NCBI GenBank assembly: GCA_051453625.1
Contig: JBOZIK010000001.1
Span: 34,857,960 to 34,921,959, forward strand
Length of the DNA: 64,000 nt
From: Welwitschia mirabilis
Taxonomy: Eukaryota; Gnetophyta; Gnetopsida; Welwitschiales
Direction of reading: 5' to 3'
Shown here in pieces: positions 1 through 11,825 of this stretch. The notes beneath the pieces are model-generated. The model did no database searches. It worked only from the letters and a program-made list of their open reading frames with translations, and had not been told where the DNA came from. The translations under genes were made by a program, and so were the position numbers. Numbering within the stretch: position 1 is the stretch's first letter; every line of letters begins with the position of its first letter.

Positions 1-258
1 AGTGAATATTTCGGATGTTTGCTATAGCATCGGTGTACCATTAACCTCTATAAGTATTTTCATTTCAGTTTTTTTTCCTTTTGTTTTTCACTAACCACTG
101 ATGTCTACTCAGTCATCCAGATGTCACAGTCAGATGACAGATTCCTTTTCTGTCTTTTCCCTGTTCTGTGTTTTTTGTCTGTGTCGTCTCAGGTATCGTC
201 TAGACAACAGACAGGACGATGATCAGGATAGCATTAAAACTAAATGATGAAGATCGGA
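1..258. repeat. Gypsy-type leader/LTR fragment with CpG palindromes
   Basis: No open gene is seen. The stretch carries the GTCATC/GATGAC and GTCGTC/GACGAC words that recur in the LTRs and leaders of the gypsy elements further along, for example around 85-140 and 187-230. CpG is better preserved here (tcgtctagacaac, ggacgatga) than in most of the window, suggesting a younger copy. It stops at a 100-base scaffold gap. Confidence 0.45.
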
Positions 259-429
259 NNNNNNNNNNNNNNNNNNNNNNNNNNNNNNNNNNNNNNNNNN
301 NNNNNNNNNNNNNNNNNNNNNNNNNNNNNNNNNNNNNNNNNNNNNNNNNNNNNNNNNNAGCATCATATTGAATAAGATTCATGTCATAAACCATTAGAAA
401 ACTTTGTAATTATTTAATCTTGATTAAGT

Positions 430-1005
430 TAAAGTTTTTTGATTCTTTTATGGCTATTTTCTTAGGCCTATATTATAGAGTTAAAGATCTAAAAATCTTT
501 TGGATTATCATAGACTTTGGAAGATATTTATAAATGCTATGTATAGCATTTAATATGTTAGAAACTCTTGTGAAGTATTCATGTACTCTTTCTCCATTGA
601 TCATCTATAGATTTTCAAACTCATTTATCTAGATAAGAAGTTGTAATTACTTGATGATGGAGGTTGTTTCATACATCCTCATTAGAACATTTCATATTTC
701 TTATATAGTTTTAAATCTACCTATTTTATTGAATTCCTCCATTGTAAGAGCTAAGTAGAGAGCATTCTTTACTTTTGAGTTGTACATAAAAGTTGCCTTT
801 TTATTTATCTTCCTAGTTTCTTCTATGTTTTATTTGTGTAACCAAATTTCCTACAACATCTATTATTTTTTATAGGTTTTGAGTAACCATCATTAATGCT
901 TTGCCAAATCTAAAACTCATAAAATGGTAATTACACCTACATCCTTATCTTTAAATGGGCATAGTTAGTGATATTGAATAGTGGAGGTCTGATGGATGAC
1001 ACCCT
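430..1005 (-). pseudogene. Copia-D gag remnant (DUF4219/UBN2-type), broken
   Basis: On the minus strand the first block after the primer site reads as the N-terminus of a plant Ty1/copia Gag: RPPLFNITNYAHLKIRM near 960-920, then INDGYSKPIKN, then MEEFNKIGRFKT near 740-700, and EYFTRVSNILNAIH near 585-545. These match in order the FDGTNYxxWKxRM start and the middle of the UBN2 domain known from plant copia Gag, which packages element RNA. Several frame changes and stop codons interrupt it. The rest would lie left of the gap at 259-358, where unrelated gypsy-like sequence is found, so the element is truncated or misjoined. The family call is secure; function is lost. Confidence 0.72.
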
Positions 1006-1050
1006 TTTCATAGTTCACTCAAGGATATTACACCCTTTTTGTAAGTACCT

Positions 1051-1063
1051 ACTCTAATACCAC
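1051..1063 (-). other. Copia-D primer binding site (initiator Met tRNA type)
   Basis: Read on the minus strand this is GTGGTATTAGAGT, one transition from the standard copia primer site TGGTATCAGAG. It sits two bases inside the LTR boundary, between LTR and gag, as expected. Confidence 0.75.
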
Positions 1064-1064
1064 T

Positions 1065-2437
1065 TGAGAATAATTGAACTTAAAGGGGAGGGGTGAATGA
1101 AGTATACTAAAAATAAATTATACTAAAACAAATTAAACTTGTACAATAAATACTTTACCATATTAACATGGTTCCCCAACTTGGGTATGTTCACACATAG
1201 AGGGTAGCTTTTTCTAATACCTATGGATAATCTTAATATATAAAATAGGGATTTTGGAGTATTACCAACCTTACATACATTTTGAGATACTCCTATCAAG
1301 GTAGTAGTCTCTTCCCCTTAGGTATATATAATGACTCAAAATATAAACGTGCTTACAAGCACTTATAGAAGCACACACATATAAGGGTTGCCTTACAACA
1401 TGAAAATCCTAGCAAGAGTTATTATGAAAAAAAACAAATGGAATATAATAAGTATATTTAAAATTTAATATTACTATAATTTAAGTTTCAATAAAAATTA
1501 TAACAAATGAAATAACAAGCCTAAATAGATGTTTCTTTGATGAAGTACTTCAATTATTTCTTGTTATTGTCATCCATGAATGACAAAGATTAGAGTGGTA
1601 TATCTTTGTAAGAGTCACTGATCAAATGATGTATTCACAAATAGTCTTTCATAAAAGATAGCTGAAAGCTTCATGTATTATATCAATCATCCATGTGTAT
1701 CATTTTTTTCTTTTCTTTTTGTGTCCTTTATACTTTTGATGTCTTTCTTACTTTTTTCCTAGAGAGATACCCATTTAAAAACATGTAACTCCTATATAAC
1801 AGATAGAAATGATTGAGATTTAGATGTTTAATGGTTATTTTATTTTTTATAAATTTTTAGAATAGATGTCTTTGATATGATAAACATCTCTTCTTAGGCA
1901 AATATTTTCAACATGGAAGATGTCTTTAGTTAAACTGTCTACATTTTGATAAACATGAACTACAATTTCTATCATTCTTAGTAATTATGAATCTAAGATA
2001 TAAAACTTAATTCATCCCTAATATGTAGATAATTTATTATAATATAATTTGTTCCTCTTACTTCTTCTCCTTCAATATAGACATCTATAGTTATGTAAAC
2101 ATCTTTCAATAGTCAAAGCAATATAGACATCTTCAATATGATAGATGTCTTTTACCTATTTTAGGTTGTTGCTTTAGTATAGACATCTTTATCAATATAA
2201 ACATCCTTTTTTATGATGAAGTTTGGTTCAGAATAGACATCTTTCATATAGTAGACATCTTCACATATACAGACATCTTGCATTAGTTTTATTTTGGCAT
2301 TCATAAAATCTGAGTTGAACCTTCTATGTAATATAAACTTGAGGTTTAACTTGGGTTGAAAATTTTTGCCATTTGATGTTATCTAATTAGATCAACCTAC
2401 ATAATAGATACATTACATTTGGTAAGCGGAGTTATCA
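1065..2437 (-). repeat. Copia-D 5' LTR
   Basis: The left boundary is fixed by the primer site and by the TG at 1065. The sequence a little inside, aaaggggaggggtgaatga at 1081-1099, is the G-rich, GTGAAT-containing terminus shared with the copia-A LTRs near 5310. The right boundary is approximate, placed at a CA near 2437 just before gypsy integrase sequence starts. The second half holds a long run of AGACATCT/AGATGTCT words. No second copy of this LTR was found in the window. Confidence 0.6.
1860..2285. repeat. Degenerate array of AGACATCT / AGATGTCT words
   Basis: At least ten copies of (t)agacatctt or its complement aagatgtct(a), for example at 1862, 1917, 2078, 2121, 2141, 2182, 2234, 2256 and 2270, spaced irregularly by about 15-60 bases within the copia-D LTR. 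Both words are what CpG deamination would give from the palindrome AGACGTCT on one strand or the other. Confidence 0.6.
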
Positions 2438-2454
2438 AAATTGGAATTTCACTA

Positions 2455-3530
2455 ATAAAGATGAAGGAGAATAAAAGTCCTTCATATGAGATACTACTAG
2501 CTAATAATATTTAAGGATTCACATGCATATGTCTTTTTATAAGTGTTAAAGTGAAGGAGCATTTACTCATATATTGGAAATTTCACAATAATGGATTCAA
2601 TCCATTAAGCTTTTTGTTATCTAGAAAATACATTTTATTGCACGTATTATTCCTTCTTCTCATGGAAAAAAATACATTTTGATTTGTCTTGGTTACTTCA
2701 CTGAGTGGGTTGAGAATGAGGCTATATCTCAATAGTATTCCTAAACAATTATTACCTTTTACATTAAAAATATTATTTATATATTTCAAATCCCCTAGAA
2801 GTCTTATTTCTGATAGAGAATCTTATTTTACTAGAAATGTTTTTATGAAACTTCTATCTAATCATGTAATCCATTATAAGATTTTTAATGCTTATCATAC
2901 CCAATTAAATTACTAAGATAATGTAACTAAAAAATAAATTAACAAAATATTAATAAAAATCATAACCATAAAGAAAATAGATTGGTCCAAAAAATTGAAT
3001 AAAGTTTTATAAGATTATAGAATAACTTGAATAAAGTTTTATAAGCTTATAGAATAACTTGAAAACATAGTACATGATTTATATCATATGAAATGGTTTA
3101 TAGAGAAAAGGTTATTTTGTTAATTAAATTTAATATAAAAAGCTTTAAAACAGATAGAGAACTAAAACAAAAAAATCTAAATAAGCTCATGAATAATGAA
3201 TATAAAATATGAATATCTTACGTAAAATTAAAAAAGAATCAGTCCTACATAAAGAGTTCATACAAGAAAAACAAACTAAGGTATATCATGATGATAAAAT
3301 AAGAAATAATCACTTCAAGATAGGAGATCCAATATTAGTCTATGATGTTAAAAATATCATTCAAAATAGGACTATAAACAAAATTATCTAGAATCCTATA
3401 CCATTACAAAAATTTTAGCAAATGAATCCATCAAAGTATATGATCCTAATGAAAATATAACTTACTGGATTAATGAGTAAAGAATATGAATATATCATAA
3501 AAATAGATCTTTTCTCCACTACCTAAGAAA
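2455..3530 (+). pseudogene. Ty3/gypsy integrase remnant
   Basis: Plus-strand translation follows a plant Ty3/gypsy integrase from the catalytic core to the C-terminal domain. In order: YILICLGYFTEWVE near 2670-2710 (family YILVxxDYxTKWVE, first catalytic Asp replaced by Gly); PRSLISDRESYF near 2794-2830 (family PxxLISDxGxHF, second Asp kept); NAYHTQLNY near 2887-2916 (family YHPQxNGQ); FKIGDPILVYDVK near 3317-3355; and IKVYDPNENITYWINE near 3433-3478. No chromodomain is visible. Frameshifts and stops are frequent. RT and LTRs of this copy are not seen; it abuts the copia-D LTR on the left. Confidence 0.82.
2997..3060. repeat. Tandem duplication, 2 x 32 bp
   Basis: gaataaagttttataagatt... is repeated immediately with one difference (gatt versus gctt), inside the decayed gypsy integrase. 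A local replication-slippage duplication. Confidence 0.85.
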
Positions 3531-5283
3531 CTCCTATAGAATAGAGAAAATACTTCTACTCAACTTATAAATAAATTTTAATTAGGTAATAAAATCATGA
3601 TTATTTCTTTATAGTCGATATAGTCCATTGATTTATAAATCTCTTTAAGATCAATTTGAGTGATTTGAAACTGAGAACCTAATTTGATAAGTATTTAATA
3701 AGAGATTACGCATCATTCTTATGAATAGGAGTAAAGATACACATTCTATGACATGTCAAATTTTTTAATTTTATATTTTAAAAAAGGATATTAATCACAA
3801 TGTTCTACTGCAAGTGAACTAGAATAAATATTCGCAAGAGGGACCTTTTGTAGTGTAATATTGTAGCTGTAAGAACTCTATTGGAGGGTTAATTAGTTGT
3901 AATATAGAACTGAAAAATCTTGTGCATTTTGGATTCTCTGATAGTGGTTAAACTCTTATCATGGTGGTTAAATATTAGAGTTAAAACAATAATAAGTTAA
4001 GAAATAATTATGTCATAAGAGTTATTTAAGACATAACTAACTATTAAGACTACAATTGTCTATTACAGCTTACTATTATTTTAGAGAATGTTATCTTAGT
4101 ATGTAATGGAATGTGGATCGAGAAAGCTCTAGTTTAATTTTATTGTAACCATTTAAACTTTATTTTAGCTAAGAGTAAAAGCTTCTTTATTTTAAAATTG
4201 TTTAGATTTGCCTTGACAATTTGGTAAGTTGTTAAGAAGAGTTTTCTTTACTAAAACTATTATGATCATTTGTAAATAAGAAATAATTTTGAAATAACTT
4301 TATTGATAATAACAAATAGAAGCTTTATTAAATAATATATGTTATTACATCTTTAAAAAGAAGAACTCTATAAATCATAGTAAACTTTGGTTAAAATAAC
4401 TTAAGCCTAAAGGAAAAATAAGAAAGAAATCATATAACTATCATAAGTTTAGCTCTTAAAGAAACTACAAAATTTATTTTTCCTACTAGAATTCTTAGTT
4501 CTATAAAATCATGTAGAACTTTTAGAAGTGGGAATTAAGTGTATCTTACTTAATAATTCTGATAACATGTGTATTTCTTGAGCATTTGCATGTCATAAAT
4601 TCTTGTATGATTTTTCACTCCATATTGATCAAATTTTTTGTCTAATACTTGCATTTGCATAGCAAATTTTCCAAGGGAAATATTATAATCTAAGCCTCTT
4701 TAATTAACCTACCAATGTAGTTCTTCTATCCTATCCCTCCAATCCTTACCCACTAAGTGATGGATTATAGAATAAAATCTTAAAGGGATGATCCCATTTT
4801 TAAATCGTTCCTCATTATTTTTGTAATAAAGGTATCCTAGGTTTTTAGAACTTTAGTAATCAATTTATAACTAGTAAAGATAGAATAATAAACCTTATTT
4901 TCATACCTAATAATAATTTAAGATAACTCAGATTTTATGCTTCTAATACACATGTCTATCTAGGTGGAACCTAGATTAAAAAGATAATGTTTTACTTTTG
5001 TAACACTAGGAGTAGCAATACGGAAATGAGGAGGAGTGTATGCTATAGAGATTAGATATAAGAAGAAAAAAAATTATTTAGAGCTGATTTTAAAAAGACT
5101 CTAAAACTTAATGTAAAGAATGATGAATTATTTAATTAAGAATGAAATTTATACCAAGAAGTATTGTTTAAATTAATTAACAATGTAATCCATTGTAAAG
5201 TTTTCACTTACACATGTTTAGTAGGAAAGTGAAGTTAATAATCAAGGTCATATCTATCTCACATCATTTCATTGAGTATGACA
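3531..5283. other. No recognisable gene; A+T-rich spacer
   Basis: Apart from the coding-like stretch at about 4545-4980 described separately, neither strand shows an extended frame or a recognised element end. It lies between the gypsy integrase remnant and the copia-A LTR. Confidence 0.5.
4545..4980 (-). pseudogene. Unidentified decayed coding remnant
   Basis: On the minus strand a run of protein-like sequence can be read with frame changes: GSTQIDMCIRSIKSELS near 4965-4920, then a block ending VGKDWRDRIEELHW near 4755-4712, then GKFAMQMQVLDKKFDQYGV near 4675-4618. The polar, evenly mixed composition differs from the Phe/Leu/Ile-rich noise of random A+T-rich frames here. I do not recognise the family. 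It could be a retroelement capsid or an old host-gene fragment. Confidence 0.3.
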
Positions 5284-6573
5284 TGAAAGAATCTAGAAAC
5301 CTAGAGAGGAAGAGGGGCGATGAATAGGATTTAAAATAAATAAATAAATTCACAAGCTATCTTCATAAGTATTAAATACTAAAATATTTATGCAAATGAA
5401 AAACAAATATAATTTAAAAGTAAATAATTAAAAGTACAAAAATACCAATGGAGATTAATACACAATTTATAGTGATTAAGAAAACCCTCTACTTTACTCT
5501 TGATGATCAACTTCTATCCAAGTGTGATTTAGATCTTCATTAGTCACTTTCTAGATATTTCAAATTCACCTGTAATGTTTATAATTAGACTTTTCAATGG
5601 ATAAGTCTCAACTTTTAGAGAGAATGCTATGCAATAAAAATGGCATACCATAATGCATATGTTCCACCAGATCTGAAGCTTAACAATGATATTGCTATAT
5701 TGCTTGAGATGATAGCACAATCCAAAAATATATAGTGCAAATTAATTGATCATGTACAAATGGTAATAAAAGATATTTATTACTCTTTGGTTAAATAGAA
5801 GATATGTCAATAAGTAGTCAAAAAGCCTATCAAAAAATATTCAACTATGATATAAAAGTTATTTAACAATTTTGATGGATGAAAAATGTATAGAATAAAC
5901 ATTTTAGAGTTTTACAAGTAAAATAGATTCTTTAATAGATAAAAATGAATGCTTAAATAACTATAAAAATCCCATTTTCCTCATGTTCACCCTCAAAATA
6001 TTTGATCAACTTCATTAAGTGCCATCACTAAAGTTAATCATCCTCATCTTCTTCTAGTCAACACAATTTTCTTATAGCTTCATGTCTAGTCGACCCCTTA
6101 GGGATCTATTTGATCACATATCTAGTTGATCATATTTTTGTCCAATTGATAACATGTTTAAAAAACTATAAAACAACATTTATGGCCTAGGTCTGGTTGA
6201 TTCCTTGGATGTCTAGTTAATTCCTTAATGACAAAGGATAGAAACATCTCATTCTAGGTCTAGTCGATCCCTATAAAATCTAGTTAACACCTTGATGTTT
6301 AAATGTAATAAATTTTTTGTTCAAGTCCAGTTGATCCCTTTGGAATCTAGTTGACCCCTCTATAATCTATTTCTAACACTTTATGGTTCAGGTTTAATCG
6401 ATTCTTTATGAATCTTGTTAATACCTCTTTGAGGTATGAAACTTATTAAGCTTTGTAATAAATGATTTTAGCTTATAACGTCTAAGAATTAATAATTTCT
6501 ACAAAGGATACAACATGTTTTGATAAATCAAAAATATTAGTTTAACATCAACTTAGTAAATTATAACTTAAAA
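5284..6573 (-). repeat. Copia-A 3' LTR
   Basis: Starts TGAAAGAATCTAGAAACCT and pairs collinearly with 13172-14466. The outer half carries the G-rich aggggcgatgaatagg block. The inner half (about 6050-6420) carries irregular copies of tctagtcgacc/tctagttgatc. It ends at the polypurine tract. Confidence 0.88.
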
Positions 6574-6645
6574 ATCTCCTCCTTTGACATTAACGATATA
6601 CTATACTTAGTTGAAAATATTAATTGAAAAATCTCCCCCTTAGAT
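6574..6645 (-). other. Copia-A polypurine tract (duplicated)
   Basis: On the minus strand TGTCAAAGGAGGAGATTTTT immediately precedes the 3' LTR, the expected plus-strand primer. About 55 bases upstream a second purine run, CTAAGGGGGAGATTTTTC (about 6628-6645), has the same ending, so the tract and its flank look duplicated. Confidence 0.7.
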
Positions 6646-7086
6646 TATACCCATTAGATTTGCAAAAGATTATAGAGCATATATATTAGATTAAACATTT
6701 AAAAAGGGTTTCCATATGGCATGTAATATCCATTAATACATGTGACAAAATCATAGTTTAAGAGATGTTTAATAGTTATTAATATATGTAACAAACTTAT
6801 GGTTCAAGATAAATGAAATGTAGATTAAATATTTAAGACAAAAATTAATATCAAATGCATTTTGGTACTTAATATTAAGTTGTACAACATAAAAAATGCT
6901 CATAAGAGCAATTACAATTAAGATAGACTAATGAGTACTACTAAAAATAACTGATAATGTCTAAAACTAAATGATAAAAGCTAAAAATACAAATAACTAT
7001 TTCTCCTGTTTTTAACATCAATGACAAAGGAGAAAAAACCTAAAGATAAATAAGCATAACAAGAAAACACCAAAGAAAATAAGAAC

Positions 7087-8185
7087 TCAATCCGAGTCTT
7101 CTTCTTCTTCCTCTTCAGATTCTTCTTCAGAATCTGGGTTTTCTTCTTCCTCTTCTTTTTTAGTTTTCTTCTATGCTAAACTACTAGCTTCCTCAAAAGT
7201 TCAGCTAACTCATAATTTACTATGATCAGAGCCTTATTTATGTCCCTTGTCCAAGAATCTAACCTCTTAAGTACAAAAGAGTCTCTTTAGAAGAGACTGT
7301 TTTGAGAGAATAAGACTTAAAGGATTTATTAGATCTAGAAAAAATATGCATCCAAGATAAAGTTTCACACCTAATGGATGACATAGGAGTTAAGGTTTTT
7401 AAATTTGGATGCAACTAGATTCTAAAATTACAACAAATATTAGCAATCAAAACTATATAAGGAAGATCCCTAGTTTTGGGGTACTCTAACTGAGAGACCA
7501 TGTTTTTGAGCATAATGATAGAAGCATTAATAGTATGCCTAGTTTCCATCAAATATAATAAGTAGGCTCTATAGTTGGAGGTCTCATCATGATAAACAAG
7601 CAAAGGCAGAAATTATAAGTAAAAACCAAATGTAAAAAACTAGTATTTTGGGGTCAGGTAGGAGCTAGAGAGGGTGGTATTCCATTAATGAAACTTACCA
7701 CAGAGCTCACTAGAAACCTCTACCTTGGTCTTTATGAAAGCATTCAGGGGTCAAAAATCCTTATAATCTCCTTTAAGAAGGTTTTTGAGGGATGTAATGG
7801 GTTCTATAGTAACCATGATCTTACTCCCCAAAATAAGGGTTATTAAGATAGAAGAGTCAGCACCAAAAGAGGCATTACAATAAAACATGAAAATGAGGAA
7901 AGGGTAGGTTGGCCCTAAGAAATCAAGAAAGTAGTAATGATCAAGCTCATTTAAGAGTCTTACCAAATATCTAAGTCTTTTCAGTTCTTCAAAATCAATA
8001 GGCCTTTCTTAATAGATAGGTTTCTTATCAAACTTCTCTAAGAATCTATCTAAGGCTTCATCAGGTATTTTAGTATAAGAATACCCTAAATCTTTTCTTG
8101 ATAGCTTCTTTTAATGCCTTCTAGAAGGATCCTCTACTATTGAAAGAATGTGGTAATTTCTAAGGATAATAAGACTTGAAAGAGA
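7087..8185 (-). pseudogene. Copia-A third ORF (env-position / plant transposon protein-like), broken
   Basis: Minus-strand frames between RNase H and the 3' LTR give, in order: IPDEALDRFLEKFDKKP near 8068-8018; RPIDFEELKRLRYLVRLLNE; LDHYYFLDFLGPTYPFLIFM; FYCNASFGADSSILITLILG near 7892-7832; a block starting YHDETSNYRAYLLYLMETRH near 7594-7535; and DLPYIVLIANICCNFRI near 7465-7415. This is the pattern of the putative plant transposon protein domain often found in the env position of SIRE-like elements; its function is not established. The end, just before the stop at 7087, is very acidic (NPDSEEESEEEEEDSD). Several stops and shifts break it. I saw no signal peptide or membrane anchor, so calling it an envelope would be unsupported. 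Confidence 0.68.
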
Positions 8186-8459
8186 TAGCTAGATCTGAAG
8201 GAGACAGGGGGGTAGGTGTGAATGAAAAGGGTTAGGGCTTTGTAAGATTTTATAAAATAGTCCAATCAAGTCAAATTTAAAAAAAATATTAAGTCCATAA
8301 TCTTGACATTTTCATTATAATATTATAGGTCTAGTTAACTAGGTTATGATCTGGTTGACCCATTGAGACTTAGGTCATAATAATTCCAAGTCAGGTTGAC
8401 TAAGTTTTTAGACTAGTTAACCAATCAAGTCTACTCAATCAAATGCAATATCTTATTAA

Positions 8460-10050
8460 TCATCTAGCCTTTAGTCTGAGGATAGAGAAACAACTCCTAT
8501 TTTGTTGTAAAGTTTTAAAAAGTTATCAAAGTTTAGAGGCTTAGTTAAAATATCAACAAGTTATTAATCAGTGCTAATAAATTCATTAAAATGTTAGCTT
8601 TATTCACTTGATCTATAAGGAAATGATTTCTTAATTTAATGTGTTTAGTTCTAGAATGTTGAATAGGGTTATTGCATATATTAATTAAACTTATATTATT
8701 TTAAAATTTTGAAACCTATTCAAAATCTACTCCAAAGTCTTTTAGTATTTCCTTCATCCACAGAAGATGGGTACAATAACTCCCTACTACTATATACTCT
8801 ACCTATACTATTAAAAGGGAGATAGAGTTTTGCTTTTTACTTGTCCATTCTACTAAGTATGATCCTAAAAGAAAGAAATTACCACTTATGATTTTTCTAT
8901 CATCTTTACACTCAACTCAATCTACATCACTAAAGCCTACAAGTTCAATAGATGTTTCTATAAGATACCATCATCCATAGTTACTTGTGCCTTTTATGTA
9001 TCTTATGATTCTTTTGATAGCTGGAAGGTGTGATTCTTTTGGTTAAGTCTGATATCTAGCATACATGGCAACATTAAATATTATATCAAGTTTTCTTGTG
9101 ATTAGATATAATAGACTTCCTATCATGCTTCTATAAAGTTTTTTATCTACTGATTTTCCATGTTCATCAAGACTAATCTTACAAGAAGTTGACATAGGTG
9201 GGTCGGTTGATTTAGCATTCTTTAGCCCAAATCATTTGACCAAATCCCTTGCATATTTAGATTGATATATAAAAATTATATGTTTTTTTATTTAATTTAA
9301 AGGCCAAAAAACATTATAACTTCACCAAGCATACTCATTTTAAAATGTGTTGTTATAATACTAGCGAAGTCTTTTAATAAAACTTCATTTGAGGATTCAA
9401 AAATTATATCATCTATATAAATTTGAATAATAATAAAGTCCTTTTTTAGATTCTTGAAAAATAATATTTTATCCACAGTTCCATGAATATAACCATTGTG
9501 ATTGAGAAATGTGGCTAGGTTTTACACCAAGCTCTTAGATCTTGCTTTAAAACATATAAGGCGTTTATGGATCTATAAAACCTTGAGGTTATTCCAGATA
9601 AACTTATTCATTAGGAGTTTTACTTAAAAAGGCACTTTTCACATCCATTTGATAAACTTTAATATTCTTAAAGGCTAGATAGGATAGAAACATTTTAATA
9701 TTATGTAGTCTACCTACAAGAGAAGAGTATCATCTACATTAATACCTTTAATTTAGTTGTAATCTTTTGCTACTAATATAGCCTTGTCCTTAATTATATT
9801 ATTTTGTTAATCACATTTATTCTTAAAAATACATTTCATACCAATAACATTTTAGTCTTTTGGTATTTTAACAAGTTTTCACACATTATTACTTTTGAAT
9901 TATTTAAGTTCATCTTACATGGACATCATCCATTCTTTGTGAAAGTCTGCTTTCTCAAAGTGTTTAGGCTCAATTTGAGAGACATAACATATGTGGGTAC
10001 AAAAATTTTTAAGAGAGTTCCTTGTTTGAATCTTTGAGCTAACATCTCTA
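8460..10050 (-). pseudogene. Copia-A reverse transcriptase / RNase H, broken
   Basis: The decisive motif is FIIIQIYIDDIIFESSNE at about 9444-9394, the copia RT active site YVDDIIFGS, with both Asp kept. Upstream, residues from the YDETFAPVAR-to-QMDVKSAFLNG part of copia RT can be followed with many stops between 10040 and 9600. Downstream, HFKMSMLGEVIMFFGL near 9350-9300 matches the FEMSMMGELxFFLGLQ block. The RNase H connection near 9070-8780 matches YLxxTRPDIxF and related positions. At least three frames are needed, and stops are mostly decayed Gln/Trp codons. The product would have copied element RNA into DNA. Confidence 0.85.
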
Positions 10051-10329
10051 ATTATGGATCCTAAAGGATGATCTTCTATCTATTTAAACCTTTTAGAAGC
10101 AACTTCTTTAGTTGACTCTTCTTCCTTTTGGTTAAAGCTTCTTTTATTATGGGAGTGCTTGGAGATAAGTTTTCTTCATCATTCAGAGGAAGAGATCTTA
10201 TGGTAGTATCATCTATTTACACATTTATAGACTCTTCCATTGTTAGGTTCTTTTATTGAATACTTGATAGGCTCTACTTCTAATTAAATATTCCAAAAAT
10301 ATTTTTTTATCAACCTTTGATTCAAATTT

Positions 10330-11500
10330 ACTCAAGTTTTTTCTATTTTTTAATACAAAGCATCTACTCTCAAAGACTTTAAAATATGAAATACCTAGTT
10401 TTCTTCCTTTCTAAAGCTCATAGGGATTTTTATCCATTCTTGGCCTAAGGTTGAATCTATTTATAATATAGCAAGCGGTGCTTACTGCTTTAGCCCATAA
10501 TGTTTTAAGAACCTCCTTATTATTTAACATTATTCTAGTCATTTCTTTGAGGACTTGATTTTTCCTCTTAGAAATTCCATTTTGTTGAGGTATCTTTGGG
10601 GTTAAGAATTGATGTTCTATACCATTATCTACATAATACATTTTAAATAGATAGTTTTTAAACTCTCCTCCATGATCACTTCTAATTTTCTTGATGGTGT
10701 TACCTTTCTCATTTTGTATTTTGTTACAAATTTTAATATAATGTTTATATGTTTTTAGCTTTATTTTCAATAAAATCAATCCATGTATATCTAGAATAGT
10801 CATCAACAATTGTTAATAAATATTATTTTTCACTTAGAACTTTTTTTTCTGGGCTAGACCAAGTAAGTTCAGATGAATAAGCTCAAGAGGAATTATTATA
10901 AAAACTAGTTTTTGATTTTGTAAGAAGTCCTAACTTGTTTTTATTCTTTACATGCATCATGAAGCTCATGTTTTTCAATGTTAATCTTGGGGATTCCTTT
11001 CATAATTTTATTTTTAATAATTGTTTTTAGATGATTTTAATTTATGTATCCTAAGTATTGATACCATAGCTCTTCTTGATTTACATGATAAAAATAACAT
11101 GTAAAAAAAGGCTAATCAATACTATAAACATTATCTATTCTATTTGCCATAAGAAGTACATCATTCATTTTTCCATGCCTAAATTTGCACCTTTTACTAT
11201 CAAAAATAACTTTGTGCCCTTCATCATATATTTGATTAATACTATATAAATTATGCTTAAGGCCATTAACATATAAAAATTCATTTATCTTAGTCATGCT
11301 ACCTCCATCAATGCTTTCAATTCCTTTGAACTTTTCTTTTTTATTATTACTAAATGTTACTTCTACTCCATCAAAGTCATCCATATGTTGAAATCTTAAG
11401 TTATCACATGTTATGTATTAAGAGAATCCACTGTCCAAGTAATAACTAGTTCCATTTGATACCTTGAAAGTTGTTTTATTTAAAAGACTTTCCAAATTGT
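10330..11500 (-). pseudogene. Copia-A protease and integrase, broken; catalytic Glu lost
   Basis: In order on the minus strand: YYLDSGFS near 11440-11417 (copia protease YLDSGCSRHMT, active Asp kept); the gag-pre-integrase block FLYVNGLKHNLYSINQIYDE near 11280-11222; ELWYQYLG near 11075-11050; then the integrase core from about 10809, with IRSDHGGEF near 10690-10664 (second catalytic Asp kept) and PQQNGISKRKN near 10580-10548. In active relatives the last motif is PQQNGVxERKN; here the catalytic Glu is Lys. The longest open piece is 10411-10809 (132 codons). It ends in the conserved MDKNPYEL. Confidence 0.87.
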
Positions 11501-11825
11501 CAACTCTTAGCCACTTAGTTATTTTGGATTTTTGTGATACATATCCCATTGAAACAAATTTAAAAGGAAAAGCACTAATATATATTAAAAAATCATTAAC
11601 TTTCTAGAATTACAAAATAACTTAGAATGATTTGACTTATTACAAAAATAACATGTAGTTTTTGAAATAAACTTGTTTTGCCATGTTACTTGATATGGCT
11701 AATTTTGTGGTCTTTGAGGGACAAATCCAATACCTTTTATGTTGTGAGATAGTTTTCATATCCTAAGCATCTATTCTAATTTAGTTGAACTATTTGAAAA
11801 TCTACTTCAAAATAAGACAAGCTAT

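Noticed and set aside
2455-3530. Integrated plant pararetrovirus
   Set aside because: The sequence is integrase, which plant pararetroviruses lack; no movement or coat protein motif is seen.
6050-6420. CRISPR-like regularly spaced repeats (tagttgacc words)
   Set aside because: Spacing and repeat length are irregular, the setting is a plant LTR, and no cas-like gene exists.
7415-8185. True viral-type envelope gene in copia-A
   Set aside because: No signal peptide, membrane anchor or cleavage site is visible; the resemblance is to the plant transposon protein domain.
9804-10037. Plus-strand 77-codon ORF (and 12277-12564, 95 codons)
   Set aside because: Antisense shadows of copia-A pol and gag, rich in Phe/Leu as expected from A+T-rich reverse frames.
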